Part shown: positions 1 through 11,041 of the stretch, one piece after another
Layout of the letters: each line of letters starts with the position of its first letter
Position numbering within the stretch: position 1 is the first letter of the stretch
Source: Rhynchopus sp. YZ270_cl-10
Lineage: Eukaryota; Euglenozoa; Diplonemea; Diplonemida; Diplonemidae
Length of the DNA: 64,000 nt
Direction of reading: 5' to 3'
Assembly (NCBI GenBank): GCA_964035575.1
Contig: OZ037890.1
Location: 372,001 to 436,000 of the forward strand
The notes under the pieces: model-generated
Told to the model about the DNA's origin: nothing
The model's input: only the letters and a program-made list of their open reading frames with translations
Database searches by the model: none
Position numbers and translations under genes: made by a program

Positions 1-362
1 AAAAAAAACCCGTGTATGGCGCGATTGAAGCGCGGGTTTTTACAAAAGTCTTTACAAAGTGTTCACAGGGTGAACTTTGAAAGAGAAAAAAAAATAGTGA
101 GACAGGTTATTTTTTCGTATGAACCAATGTCCTCCCGGACTGAGGCAGGTAATTGCTTTACAAAACCAAAAAAAAAAAAAAAAAAAAAAATCAGAATTTT
201 TGGCTATTTTTGAATTAAAAAAATCGAACAGTGTATCGTTGCCTTTTTTTCCTTTTGGTTTGAAACCTTTTTGATTGTTTCGTGCAGACCTCCAAGGAGA
301 TGTACTGCACGGAAAAAATCACTTCTTTTTTTATTGTGCAACATCCACTTTCGTTTTTCGTT

Positions 363-412
363 TCTTTGAAAACTTGGTTGTAATAGTGGAGACACCCGGA
401 GGATGAACTCCA
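363..412 (-). repeat. Short dispersed repeat with A-rich tail (copy a)
   Basis: On the plus strand this reads T-rich tract, GAAAACTTGGTTGTA, then ACACCC and GATGAACTCCA. The same block recurs near 24270, 26450, 41400, 41710, 41803 and 60507. On the minus strand the copies end in an A-rich tail, as a short retroposon would. This copy is slightly diverged. Confidence 0.55.
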
Positions 413-465
413 TTATATTTTATTTCTTCGTTGGGTGCTTTGAAAAATGGGGTAAAATTAGTGTA

Positions 466-491
466 GACACACACACACACACACACACACA
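466..491. repeat. (AC)n microsatellite
   Basis: About 13 uninterrupted AC dinucleotides in spacer DNA. Confidence 0.9.
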
Positions 492-1410
492 GATGTGCCT
501 CACTGTTAGTAGCCGTGTTTTGTCAGCAAAAAAATCAAATGATCAATATTTTCAATCGAAAGATGGAGTTTTGACAGCGTCGTCTCCTCTTTTTTTTTTT
601 TTTGAATAAAAAATCTTTTGTTTTTTTTTGTTTTTTTTTTGCAAATAAAAAGCGCTGAAACGTGTCTACCATCTTCAGAGCATCCTCCATTGGCGATGCG
701 AGGACTCTAGATGAGGAAACCGCCACCTTCGAATCCATTTGGAGTGTGTGCTCCTGAAGCGATGAATCGGGTCACGAATCAGTCACAGATAAATATTAAA
801 CAAGTATCTCAACATAATATTGTGCTTTCAATAAATTGATAGCATAGGAAGAGGGATCAAAAAAGGTTACCGTCTTTCTTTTTGTGTAGTATGTTTTGCA
901 AAACGTAAAGTAAAGTAAATATTTCATAAAAAAAAGGGGGGGAGAGAATAAACTTAACCCCCTCTCACTGTGCTCAATCACTGAAAAAGAGTAGTTGAAA
1001 CGTGTTGAAACGCATTTCATACAAAAAATAAATAAAGAGCAATAACAGGCATCACAAGGTCTTTAATAGACCATGTCCCTTGCCTATCTTGGTGTAGTAA
1101 TCTCTTCCTCAACGACGCACAAAACGTTTTCCCTTTTATTTGAAAACTTGAAATAACAAAAATGAGATCAAATGAAATATTTTCTCAAGTTGAAAAGCAA
1201 AAGGTAGTACAGCAGAGATGTCGGACTCATCTCTAAAAAACAAAAACAAAAACAAAAAAACACATAAAAAAGAAACTGGAGCTGCAACTACCGCACCACC
1301 GCAGCAAAAAAAAAAAAGGTAGAATTAACAGGGTACGAGACACAAAAAAGGGTGTAAACACGGTTGGGGGCAGGGAGGGAAACACTTACACGATAAATTC
1401 ACAGTCACAT

Positions 1411-2409
1411 TCAGTTACGTGGGGGGAAGCCCTTGGAGGCATAGAGACTCTTGCCTGCAGCATCGTAGTAAGTGACACGCACTGCAGTCTCGTTCATGGT
1501 GAGGGATGCGAAGCCTCCGTCGGCACCGAAGGTGTGGTCAGAGTCCATTTGGAACTCCATGATGCCCTTGGGGAGGGAGCTGGTGTGCGAAGGCTTGTAG
1601 CAGCACTCCTTGCCCGCACCCGAGAGTGTGAAGAAGATGCCCTTCTCCTCAAAGTGCCCCAGGCAGTGGTCGTGTCCCGCAAGGAACGCCGTCACGTTGT
1701 GCTGCTGCAGCAGTGGCAGCACATCGCGGATCAGCTCCGCAGTGGGCCCGTGCGAGCACTGCGAGTACACAGGGTAGTGTGCAGACACAAACAGGTAGTC
1801 AGCCGTCGACGCCTTCAGCTCACCCTCCAGCCACGTCATCTGGTCGTCTGCTGCCTGCTGGTCCGGTGGGCCAGTTCCCTTCACAAACTCCCCTGTCACC
1901 TCGTCTCTGTAGCTCATCCCACTCAGAATCACAGAGTCCAGGTAGATGACCTGCACCTTCACCGTCTTTCCAGAGTCTCCTGTGAACGAGTCGGAGAAGG
2001 TGTAGTAAAGGGACGGGAACTTCCACCTCTTCGAGGGGGAGTCCTGTGTGTACGCGATCTGTGCGGACACGTTGCCCAAGTGGTCGTGGTTGCCTGCAAC
2101 GACGTACCAGGGAAGGTCGAGGGCAGGGTGGTGGAACACATCTTCGAACGTCTGTGTGAAGCGCTTGGAGTGCTCGTCACCCTGGATGCCTTCGGAGTAG
2201 AAGTTGTCGCCCATTGCAAGCACAAACTTGACGTCTTTGAGCGCTGTTGCCACAGTCCCCATCGCCACGTTGTTGTCAACCTCACCCTGGGTGGTCGGGC
2301 TGCTATCGCTTGAGCCACCCCAGTCACCAATGGCGAGGAAGCTCATGGTCCCGGTCGACTGCACTGCATGCACGGAGCATGCGAGAAGAAGCGCTTGGGT
2401 GCAATGCAT
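1411..2409 (-). CDS. Secreted purple (tartrate-resistant type) acid phosphatase, copy 1
   Basis: Intronless 332-residue protein of the ACP5/TRAP type of purple acid phosphatase. These binuclear metal enzymes hydrolyse phosphomonoesters, usually outside the cell or in lysosomes. The metallophosphatase blocks are in order: GDWGG near residue 28, GDNFY at 67-71, GNHDH at 106-110, SAHYPV in the last third, then AGHDHC. The first about 20 residues (MHCTQALLLACSVHAVQSTG) form a signal peptide, and there are several N-glycosylation sequons (for example NVS and NVT). No membrane anchor is seen. The length matches animal ACP5. An AG after a pyrimidine-rich stretch lies about 12-16 nt before the ATG. 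It is the most diverged of three tandem copies: the loop after GDWGG and the segment before GDNFY differ from copies 2 and 3. A phosphate-scavenging role is inferred. Confidence 0.93.
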   Translation of the reverse strand: MHCTQALLLACSVHAVQSTGTMSFLAIGDWGGSSDSSPTTQGEVDNNVAMGTVATALKDVKFVLAMGDNFYSEGIQGDEHSKRFTQTFEDVFHHPALDLPWYVVAGNHDHLGNVSAQIAYTQDSPSKRWKFPSLYYTFSDSFTGDSGKTVKVQVIYLDSVILSGMSYRDEVTGEFVKGTGPPDQQAADDQMTWLEGELKASTADYLFVSAHYPVYSQCSHGPTAELIRDVLPLLQQHNVTAFLAGHDHCLGHFEEKGIFFTLSGAGKECCYKPSHTSSLPKGIMEFQMDSDHTFGADGGFASLTMNETAVRVTYYDAAGKSLYASKGFPPRN

Positions 2410-4017
2410 CTTTGTGTGCTGTCTGTCAGGTGAGTGTCGTGTATGTGGTGTGAGAGGGGTCTCTTTAGGATAAAATATGGGGAACCTTTTTTGTTTGCTT
2501 TTCGACTACTATCACGGGATAGCAACCACGAAAATATGGGGAAACATTCTTTTTTGTATTGCAGCGCCAAATATCGTCGACGGGGTATGTGGCCATGAGG
2601 ACGGGACTGGAGAAACACAACACAAAACATCCTGATGAACGTTGTGGTGAGCTTTCCCCATAACAACCTCAACCAACCCCCTTGACAAAGCAGTGAGCAA
2701 TACCAACAAAAGGGCGCGTAGACTCAGATAAATGGTACCCGCAAAACAATTTTTTTTTTTTTAAAAAAGGCAGACGTTCTTTTTGACTCGTATCACTAGC
2801 CCCGCCCCTGGCGTAGCAACGCTACTGAAACAGAGTTTACAGGATGGGTGGGTGAGATGTACATCTGTGGGAATACAACGAAAGAGTCACCGAAGGGCGA
2901 ACAAAATGAGGTTTTCAACGAAGTCTGCAAACGCTCCACTGATACGTAGCGCAGTGGAGGAGAAGAAAATGTGTGTTCGTGATCTCAGTGAATCTGGGCA
3001 TAGTCAAGTCACCTAAACAAAGATAGCCAGGCGTGTTGGAGGTGTTGGAGGTGAGGCCAGAAAACGAAAAGTTGACGTGAACCACAACAGCCCTCTTCAG
3101 ACAGTGGACCTGTAATGGATCTGTCACCCTATACGGACGGAGGCCCAGGATTTACGCCCCAGCTTTCGACTTCTTACGATTACGGTATAAAAAGATCAGT
3201 TCAAAATATTTCAAAAAAAAAATCGATGAAAAAGTCCAAGAAGAAGCCACTTCAGGTGGATAGATATGCCCACTGCCGTTCGTAAAGGGTTGAAAAATGC
3301 AAGAGTGATTTCTTGATTAGTTTTTGTCGCACCGATTGTCGGGAAAATAAGAAACAGAAAAATAACAACCCCACCTTACTTAGGCAGGGGCGGGCAACAA
3401 AGGGGAGGGGCATTGGAGAAAGTGTTTACACCCATTTCCATAAAGAAGTTGGTAAGAAGAACTCATAAGCCTCGCAGTGCTGTGGTCACCTTGAAGTGTC
3501 CAGAGCTGCAGGCCGTGGAAGCAAATAGACACCAGAAACAACCCTCGCTGTTCACCAAAGCGGAGAACAGTCGGGAAACATCATTTTCTTAAAGCTACAA
3601 AGAGTGGAAATCACGTACTTTTACACAAAAAAAAAAGACACGTTTGTGAGATGAACCTAAGCGTCACGCTTGGCCACCTTGAAACAAAATCAAGGGTCCT
3701 GCCGGGAGAGATAGGGGGTGAATTACAAAAGCTAGAGGTGTGTCCACAGGGTGTGGGCACGTGGCCAAGCAGACCAATCAGAGCGAAACACAACAGAAAA
3801 AACCGGGATTCAGAGGTCCGATGGGACGCAGACTCCGGACTCTGGATGGTGATCAAAAAAAACCACGAAAAAATAGGGGAGGGGAGAATCAAAACATTGG
3901 AAAAGAAAAGCGTTGCCTGATCCTAAGTTTGCTTAGTTGATCGCAAACTGGCAACGTACAGATAAACAAAAACACTTTTGAGGCAACAGTCTGCTGCGGT
4001 GTCTGCACCCCTTTGCT
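2410..4017. other. Spacer between phosphatase copies 1 and 2
   Basis: No gene recognised. Much of it reappears in 5017-6395: the block just upstream of the ATG, a block around 2580-2700 (compare 5180-5310), a hairpin-forming CTCCACTG...CAGTGGAG segment, and the stretch containing GTGTCCACAGGGTGTGGGCA near 3740 (compare 6105). The spacer was therefore duplicated with the gene. A copy of the CTAAGC-type hairpin lies near 3650. Confidence 0.7.
3645..3683. repeat. Loop-stem hairpin repeat, variant copy
   Basis: GATGAACCTAAGCG, loop TCA, CGCTTGGCCACCTT. The stem pairs CTAAGCG with CGCTTGG through one wobble. The loop differs from the usual CTCTCGT, but the flanks GATGAACC and CACCTT are those of the family. 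Confidence 0.55.
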
Positions 4018-5016
4018 TTACTTACGTGGGGGGAAGCCCTTGGAGGCATAGAGACTCTTGCCTGCAGCATCGTAGTAAGTGACACGCACTGCAGTCTCGT
4101 TCATGGTGAGGGATGCGAAGCCTCCGTCGGCACCGAAGGTGTGTTCTCCATCCATCTGGAACTTGGTGATACCTGCAGGAAGGGAGCTGATGTGATAAGG
4201 TTTGTAACAGCACTCCTTGCCAGCACCCGAGAGTGTGAAGAAGATGCCCTTCTCCTCAAAGTGCCCCAGGCAGTGGTCGTGTCCCGCAAGGAACGCCGTC
4301 ACGTTGTGCTGCTGCAGCAGTGGCAGCACATCACTGACCAGCTCCGCAGTGGGCCCATGCATGCACTGCGAGTACACAGGGTAGTGTGCAGACACAAACA
4401 GGTAGTCAGCCGTCGACGCCTTCAGCTCACCCTCCAGCCACGTCATCTGGTCGTCTGCTGCCTGCTGGTCCGGTGGGCCAGTTCCCTTCACAAACTCCCC
4501 TGTCACCTCGTCTCTGTAGCTCATTCCACTCAGAATGTACGAGTCCAGGTAGATGACCTGCACCTTCATCGTCTTTCCAGAGTCTCCTGTGAACGAGTCG
4601 GAGAAGGTGTAGTAAAGGGACGGGAACTTCCACCTCTTCGAGGGGGACTCCTGTGTGTACGCGATCTGTGCGGACACGTTGCCATAGTGGTCGTGGTTGC
4701 CTGCAACGACGTACCAGGGAAGGTCGAGGGCAGGGTGGTGGAACACATCTTCGAACGTTGCCGCAAAGCGTGTTGAGTGCTCGTCACCCTGGATGCCTGT
4801 GTAGTAGAAGTTGTCGCCCATTGCAAGCACAAACTTGACGTCTTTGAGCGCTGTTGCCACAGTCCCCATCGCCTCGTTGTTGTCAACCTCTCCCTTCGCT
4901 GTGGGAAACACGTCGCCATCGCCACCCCAGTCACCAATGGCGAGGAAGCTCATGGTCCCGGTCGACTGCACTGCATGCACGGAGCATGCCAGAAGAAGCG
5001 CTTGGGTGCAATGCAT
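4018..5016 (-). CDS. Secreted purple acid phosphatase, copy 2
   Basis: A 332-residue intronless paralogue of the gene at 1411, with the same signal peptide and the same five metal-ligand blocks (GDWGG, GDNFY, GNHDH, SAHYPV, AGHDHC). It is nearly identical to copy 3 and differs from copy 1 mainly in residues 33-50, in the segment after GDNFY (YTGIQ instead of SEGIQ) and in scattered positions. The near-identity of copies 2 and 3, which extends into the flanks, indicates recent tandem duplication or gene conversion. A pyrimidine-rich stretch with AG precedes the ATG. Predicted to be extracellular or lysosomal. Confidence 0.93.
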   Translation of the reverse strand: MHCTQALLLACSVHAVQSTGTMSFLAIGDWGGDGDVFPTAKGEVDNNEAMGTVATALKDVKFVLAMGDNFYYTGIQGDEHSTRFAATFEDVFHHPALDLPWYVVAGNHDHYGNVSAQIAYTQESPSKRWKFPSLYYTFSDSFTGDSGKTMKVQVIYLDSYILSGMSYRDEVTGEFVKGTGPPDQQAADDQMTWLEGELKASTADYLFVSAHYPVYSQCMHGPTAELVSDVLPLLQQHNVTAFLAGHDHCLGHFEEKGIFFTLSGAGKECCYKPYHISSLPAGITKFQMDGEHTFGADGGFASLTMNETAVRVTYYDAAGKSLYASKGFPPRK

Positions 5017-6395
5017 CTTTGTGTGCTGTCTGTCAGGTGAGTGTCGTGTATGTGGTGTGAGAAGTAGGTGAGGGGGTCTCTTTAGGATAAAATATGGGGA
5101 ACCTTTTTTGTTTGCTTTTCGACTACTATCACGGGATAGCTACGAAAATGGGGAATGGTTCTTTTTTGTATTGCAGCGCCAAATATCGTCGACGGGGTAT
5201 GTGGTCATGAGGACGGGACTAGAGAAACACAACACAAAACATCCTGATGAACGTTGTGGTGAGCTTTCCCCCTAACAACCTCAACCAAACCCCTTGACAA
5301 AGCAGTGAGCAATACCAACAAAGGGCAAATTTTAAAAGGCAGACGTTCTTTTTGACTACACTGTATCACTAGACCCCTCTCCCCCCTGGCGTAGCAACGC
5401 TACTGAAACAGAGTTTACAGGGTGGTGGGTGAATACAACATTGAAAGAGTCAACGACGTCTGCAAACGCTCCACTGATACGTAGCGCAGTGGAGGAAAGG
5501 GAAAGGTGTGTTCGTGATCTCAGTGAATCTAGGCTAGGCACCTAAACAAAGATAGGCAGGCGTGTTGGAGGTGTTGGAGGTGGGGCTAAAAATTGAAACC
5601 GCACTCCTACTTTTGTTTGTGTTTCCCCACCCACGCAAACAATAAAACAATAAAGACTAAAGGGAGAGGTTGTCAAACGCACACTTCGACCTGTCGGTGA
5701 AAAAACCCGCCCAGAATAGGAAACAAGGAAGGGAGTTCGGTGTTCAAGTTCCTTTTTAGCATTGCATGTAATCATAAAAAAAAAGTTGGCTTGAAGACTT
5801 TCAAAAGAAGTATTTTCATCATGTGTAATCAATAAATTGAGAGTATATGGTGAGGGATCAAAAGAAGAAAAATAGATGAAAAAGTCCAAGTAGAAGCCAC
5901 TTCAGGCATTGTGGACATATATGTCCACCGCCGTTCGTAAAGGGTTGAAAAAAAGTGCAAGTGATTTCTTGATTAGTTTTTGTCGCACCGATTGTCGGGA
6001 AATAAGGGAAGAGAAAAATAACAACCCCACCTTACTTAGGCAGGCACCACCAATGGGGCGGGCAACAAAAAAAAACAAAAAAAACATTACAAAAGCTAGA
6101 GGTGTGTCCACAGGGTGTGGGCACGTGGCCAAGCAGACCAATCAGAGCGAAACACAACAGAAAAAACCAGGATTCAGAGGTCCGATGGACGCAGACTCCG
6201 GACTCTGGGTGGTGATCAAAAGCCAAGAAGAAGAAAAGTTTATAAGATGAACCTAAGCCTCTCGTGCTTAGTCACCTTAAGAAAAAAAGTGGGGGGAGAA
6301 TCATTGGAAAAGAAAAGCGTTGCCTGATTCTAAGTTTGCTTAGTTGATCGCAAATCGGCAACGTACAGCTGCTGCGGTGTCTGCACCCCTTTGCT
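5017..6395. other. Spacer between phosphatase copies 2 and 3
   Basis: No gene recognised. It is a shortened, diverged copy of the 2410-4017 spacer and carries a well-conserved CTAAGC-type hairpin near 6250. Confidence 0.7.
6243..6278. repeat. CTAAGC/GCTTAG hairpin with CTCTCGT loop
   Basis: The core stem is CTAAGC (6253-6258) and GCTTAG (6266-6271) around loop CTCTCGT. An outer helix pairs AAGATGA with TCACCTT, with one mismatch. It lies about 120-150 nt past the stop codon of phosphatase copy 3 in the direction of transcription, and serves as the type copy of the family. Confidence 0.8.
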
Positions 6396-7394
6396 TTACT
6401 TACGTGGGGGGAAGCCCTTGGAGGCATAGAGACTCTTGCCTGCAGCATCGTAGTAAGTGACACGCACTGCAGTCTCGTTCATGGTGAGGGATGCGAAGCC
6501 TCCGTCGGCACCGAAGGTGTGTTCTCCATCCATCTGGAACTTGGTGATGCCTTCAGGAAGGGAGTTGATGTGCCAAGGCTTGTAGCAGCACTCCTTGCCC
6601 GCACCCGAGAGTGTGAAGAAGATGCCCTTCTCCTCAAAGTGCCCCAGGCAGTGGTCGTGTCCCGCAAGGAACGCCGTCACGTTGTGCTGCTGCAGCAGTG
6701 GCAGCACATCACTGACCAGCTCCGCAGTGGGTCCATGCATGCACTGCGAGTATATAGGGTAGTGTGCAGACACAAACAGGTAGTCGGCCGTCGACGCCTT
6801 CAGCTCACCCTCCAGCCACGTCATCTGGTCGTCTGCTGCCTGCTGGTCCGGTGGGCCAGTTCCCTTCACAAACTCTCCTGTCACCTCGTCTCTGTAGCTC
6901 ATTCCACTCAGAATGTACGAGTCCAGGTAGATGACCTGCACCTTCATCGTCTTTCCAGAGTCTCCTGTGAACGAGTCGGAGAAGGTGTAGTAAAGGGACG
7001 GGAACTTCCACCTCTTCGAGGGGGACTCCTGTGTGTACGCGATCTGTGCGGACACGTTGCCATAGTGGTCGTGGTTGCCTGCAACGACGTACCAGGGAAG
7101 GTCGAGGGCAGGGTGGTGGAACACATCTTCGAACGTTGCCGCAAAGCGTGTTGAGTGCTCGTCACCCTGGATGCCTGTGTAGTAGAAGTTGTCGCCCATT
7201 GCAAGCACAAACTTGACGTCTTTGAGCGCTGTTGCCACAGTCCCCATCGCCTCGTTGTTGTCAACCTCTCCCTTCGCTGTGGGAAACACGTCGCCATCGC
7301 CACCCCAGTCACCAATGGCGAGGAAGCTCATGGTCCCGGTCGACTGCACTGCATGCACGGAGCATGCCAGAAGAAGCGCTTGGGTGCAATGCAT
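6396..7394 (-). CDS. Secreted purple acid phosphatase, copy 3
   Basis: A 332-residue intronless protein, almost identical to copy 2: signal peptide, GDWGG, GDNFY, GNHDH, SAHYPI (Ile for Val) and AGHDHC are all present, so it should be active. It is the upstream-most member of the three-gene array as transcribed. Its 5' flank has lost part of the block shared by copies 1 and 2; here the ATG directly follows an AAAG. The role is as for the other copies, with phosphate release from organic esters inferred. Confidence 0.93.
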   Translation of the reverse strand: MHCTQALLLACSVHAVQSTGTMSFLAIGDWGGDGDVFPTAKGEVDNNEAMGTVATALKDVKFVLAMGDNFYYTGIQGDEHSTRFAATFEDVFHHPALDLPWYVVAGNHDHYGNVSAQIAYTQESPSKRWKFPSLYYTFSDSFTGDSGKTMKVQVIYLDSYILSGMSYRDEVTGEFVKGTGPPDQQAADDQMTWLEGELKASTADYLFVSAHYPIYSQCMHGPTAELVSDVLPLLQQHNVTAFLAGHDHCLGHFEEKGIFFTLSGAGKECCYKPWHINSLPEGITKFQMDGEHTFGADGGFASLTMNETAVRVTYYDAAGKSLYASKGFPPRK

Positions 7395-8219
7395 CTTTGT
7401 CAGGTGTGTGTGGTGGGTCTGTAGAATAAAATATGAGTTTATTTATGGGGAGCCTTTTGTGCCATGATGACATGATGCTATGCTGGGGAGGGGAAAACAG
7501 GGGGAAAATGTGACCCCCTACTTTTTTAGATACGCATTCTAACGGCACACAGCAGTGTCTATCTCTTAGGACATCAGCCGGAGATTCTGAATAAACCGAA
7601 CGATTTTTGTTTTTCCGCAAAAAAACATAAAAATAAAACAGGCAGGAATTGGTGTAGTTAGCTGTACCACACCCCCACACCTTCCCCGTACCCCCCACTT
7701 TTTGTGTGTACAAAACAAAAAAAAAAACCCCCCCGACACGTTTCAAGTAGAACAGGACACCTCCCTTTGGGTTCCCCTCCGTTTCTTCTCTCCGTTCTGT
7801 GCAAAATAGTAGGATCGGGTAGGTAAGTAAAGTTGTTTTCGTTGATTGCACAATCCTCCTGTTTGAGGGATGATTGGCGACCGTACCGGTAATGCTATTT
7901 CTCCTTTAAAGCAAGCTTCGTAGGAGTAAAAAAATAAACTGTGCCACGTGAATCTGTCGGATAAGTTACTAATGTTCAGAATGCCACACAAAGAGAAGAA
8001 ATTTTTCAAGATCGCCTTGCCACGTTAAGGGTCGGAGGGAGTGGAGAGGTTACAACCAACAACACTAAAAAATATTCCCAAAAAAAAAATAAAGCTATTT
8101 TCTTTCTTCCTCACCCCTTTCCTGTGCAAAAAAAATTTTTAAGCTACTCCCGTTTTACCCTTTCCGTGTTTTGTTTTGTTTTTGAAAGTGCAAATCTCAG
8201 GATAGGTATTGGAATGGGT
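7395..8219. other. Spacer without recognised gene
   Basis: Lies between the phosphatase array and the stomatin-like gene. It contains A/T and C homopolymer runs. Open frames here are short and show no family features. Confidence 0.6.
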
Positions 8220-10583
8220 CTACATGGGGAGAGGGGGCGGTGGGTTGGCACCACGTTTCCGGAGCTCGGCCTCGAAGATTTCATCTTTGTCTTCGGGGGT
8301 GAGTGCTGCTGTGGCGGTGTCGTTTGAGGAAGTGGCTGGCAGGGCTGGTGCGGCGTCCTTCTTCATGGACGAGAAGACGCCCATGGCTGCACCGATCATG
8401 GCAGAGGGGTCCTGCATGTTCGAGGGCAGAAGCACAGTGGTGCCCTCCTTCGCGATGTTACCGAAGCTGTCCAGGTATCGTTTCGCCACCTCAAGTCGCA
8501 TCGCCTGTGGGGGGATGGGATGTGGGGACCAAATGTGTAGGACAATAAAAAAAATCGGATATTTTGTTTGCGCTCAAAGCCGGAAAACAAAAAGGTGGGG
8601 GGAAAAAAAAAATGTGTAAAACTGAAGTACGGTTGTTGTGGTTAATTGAGTACTCAAAGAAAACAAGCAAGTTTCTGTCTTTTTCAATCCGTTTTGTTTG
8701 CCCGCAGCGATGCGTCCAATCTTTTTAGAATTGACAACAAGTTGTTTTATCCACAAAAAAAAAATCTATGGTGGTGTAGCTGAAACCAGCTACTTTGCCT
8801 CCACTAGAAGTCCACAAAAGTGTACATTTTTTTTGTGTTCGGCCACGCCATTGGTTGAACCAAATAATAAGGTAAGATGAACTTCAGCCTCTCTTTTTAA
8901 TCCAAGATACACCCGCCCTTCAAACCCCCTATCTACATACCTCGTCAGACTTCTCATTCGATTTGATAGCCTCAGACACGACTGAGATCGCTTCCGCCTG
9001 CGCGCTGGCCACAAGCCTGACAGACTCTGCTTGCGCGAGGGCTGCCTTCACTGAGGCGATACGGTTCGCCTCGGCCACAAGCTCTTTGGACTGCTTCTCT
9101 CCCTCGGCGCGGTTGGCCATAGCGTCACGGTCACCTTCGGACTCGAGCACGTTCTTACGCCGCTTCCTGTCAGCTTCGGCTTGCAGGTCCATACTCTTGC
9201 GCACAATGTCCGACACCATTATGTCACGAATCTCATAGCGTCTGCACTCCACACCCCACCCATCCGAGTCCTTGCTAATCGCCTCCTTAATGTTCTCGTT
9301 CAACTGAAGGGGGGGAGTGAGATGGAAAGTATTGCGCCTCTCTGAACTAAAAAGGTTGCAAAAAGAGATAAAAGTGGCCCCGTGTATGTCCTGGCAAAGT
9401 TGTTAAATGCTTCGGACTAAAAAGGAGCGTTTTGTAAGATGAAACCTAATCGCAGTTATCTGAATTCGTCAAAAAAATAATCAATACTCGAGGTACAAAG
9501 CGTGTGGGTTTGATAACGAATAGGGGGTAATTCTTGCGCAGAATATGGTCCCAACCTGTGTGTATGTGTATATGTGTGCATACCGTTTGCCGTTCCGCAA
9601 ACAGCCTATCCAGTGTCAACTTCCCTATTTCACTCCGCATCGCAGTTTGCGCAAAGGTGATCAAGTTGTAGATTGGGTTGTCCACGTCTGTGAGAGAGAA
9701 GATAAAAGAAACACGATTTGAAAGGGTGTCAGCAATTGCCTGAGTACCCACCTTTGGGTGGGTACCTAGGATCTGTACTCAATGTTGGGCAGAAGCCTTT
9801 TGCATCACGGAAGGTATAGACGCAGTTCGTCTTCGCACTTTTTTTTTGGATTTTTTTAACCCCAAGAAAAACTGAAAAACTGAGCAAAACCGCACCACGT
9901 ACAGAGGACGAAGCTACCACCTCCCCAGAAAAAAAAAAGACATTGGTAAAGTAAAGATTAGAACCCTCCCCCCACAACCACCTGCCGAACACTCTCCATA
10001 ACGCAACACTATATCGTCGGATCCCTGGAGTGGCATGACATGCCCTAAGATGTGTCGTCATCAATTTACAATTAAAAAAATCTTCTTTCAATTCGGACCC
10101 TTTCCCCCGAGACATACTGTAACTCGCCTTCTTTGCGTCGACAACCTTCATAAAGAGGATCCCGTCAATGTGCACTACGACGTTGTCTTGCGTGATCGCA
10201 TTTTGATTGGGGATTTCGTGCGCCTGCTCCTTACTGCTGTGTCTGTAGCTGATTGCGTCGACGAACGGGATGAGCAACACGAGCCCTGGCTCGAGGGTTG
10301 CGTGGTACTTACCTAGCCGCTCTGCTACCCACATCTCACCTTGCGGGACAATGTTGAATCCTGTGTTCCGGGGCGGCGGCTTAATGTAGTCCATCGGCTG
10401 CTTCGCCATCTTCGGCGGAAGAGGCGGCGGGAAGAACCCACCCTGATCACCAAGTGGCGGAAACCCCCCAGACATAAACCCTGGTGGAGGCCCCGGAGGG
10501 GGCCCTCCACCCAATGTCATATTCCGTTTTGCTGTAATTAACACCCCCTGGCGTGACGCCACCTCCTTCACTGTTCTGCGCAT
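8220..10583 (-). CDS. STOML2: Mitochondrial stomatin-like protein 2 (SLP-2 type), four exons
   Basis: Exons on the minus strand: 10583-10118, 9687-9584, 9303-8941 and 8504-8220, joined in phase to 405 residues. Introns are GT-AG with donors GTATGT, GTATGC and GTATGT. It is a prohibitin/SPFH-domain scaffold of the paraslipin/SLP-2 group, which organises inner mitochondrial membrane domains and binds cardiolipin and prohibitins. Diagnostic stretches are VAERLGKYHATLEPGL, IPFVDAISYRHS, KEQAHEIPNQNAITQDN, the exon 1-2 junction KASYN/VDNPIY, and MRSEIGKLTLDRLFAERQT. An Ala/Glu-rich coiled coil follows (exon 3), then the SLP-2 C-terminal region. The N-terminus is basic, as expected of a mitochondrial presequence. 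A Gly/Pro-rich segment at about residues 24-60 is an unusual insertion. The ATG directly follows ...TTCTCTCAAG, a possible trans-splice acceptor. Two introns contain diverged hairpin repeats. Confidence 0.93.
8868..8907. repeat. Diverged hairpin-family copy inside STOML2 intron 3
   Basis: Reads AAGATGAACTTCAGCCTCTCTTTTTAA. It keeps the AAGATGAAC flank and the CCTCTC loop, but the stem is lost. It shows that the family occurs inside introns as well as spacers. Confidence 0.4.
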
Positions 10584-10721
10584 CTTGAGAGAAGGGGAAG
10601 GGGAAGGGGAAGGGGGGGTGGGTGTGTGTTCTGTAGGGAGAAGGAGGGGGGGTTGGTGTGGAGATAGTGAGAAGTGGATGACGCAGGGTCTCCTTTAGTG
10701 TCCAAAGAAAAGTTGAGTTGA

Positions 10722-10776
10722 AATACAAAAAGCCCTCTCGTGAACAGTGTACCTCGGTATGACCGGCTGTACCGGG
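10722..10776. repeat. GTACAGCCGGTC-type dispersed repeat
   Basis: Plus-strand consensus: AAAGTTG.TTGAAATACAAA, GCCCTCTCGTGAACAGTG, TACC, then TATGACCGGCTGTACC. Similar blocks occur near 12657, 16346, 28127 and 51150. All copies are in the same orientation. Read on the minus strand they begin GTACAGCCGGTC, which has the form of a splice donor. Confidence 0.6.
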
Positions 10777-11041
10777 GGGTATAGCTGTAAACAGGGGAGG
10801 GGCCGGGGGGTAATTTTCGGCGGAAAAAGTTCCTCGTAAATTACCAAGGAAATTCTCTTTAGTGGTTTTCTGTATTTTGTGAGCTATTTCTGAGAGGGGT
10901 TAAATTAAAAATTTGGGATCAGCGGGCTCCGATGTTTCAATTAAAGGCAGTTTTGAAGAGAGAGAAAAACCCCCTTCCCCCTTTCCCTTTCTCCACGTCT
11001 TCTGTCCCCACAGCCAGAACTATATATCACCAACACCAAAA

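Larger units (their letters stand above)
1..1410. other. Spacer without recognised gene
   Basis: No open frame here looks like a protein. The stretch holds A and T homopolymer runs, an (AC)n run at 466-491 and one copy of the T-tract/ACTTGG short dispersed repeat at about 363-412. It lies downstream of the first acid phosphatase gene. Confidence 0.6.

Noticed and set aside
1534-2313. 259-codon plus-strand frame across the phosphatase gene (similar frames at 4141 and 6519)
   Set aside because: It mirrors the well-conserved minus-strand phosphatase; it is a shadow frame created by codon bias.
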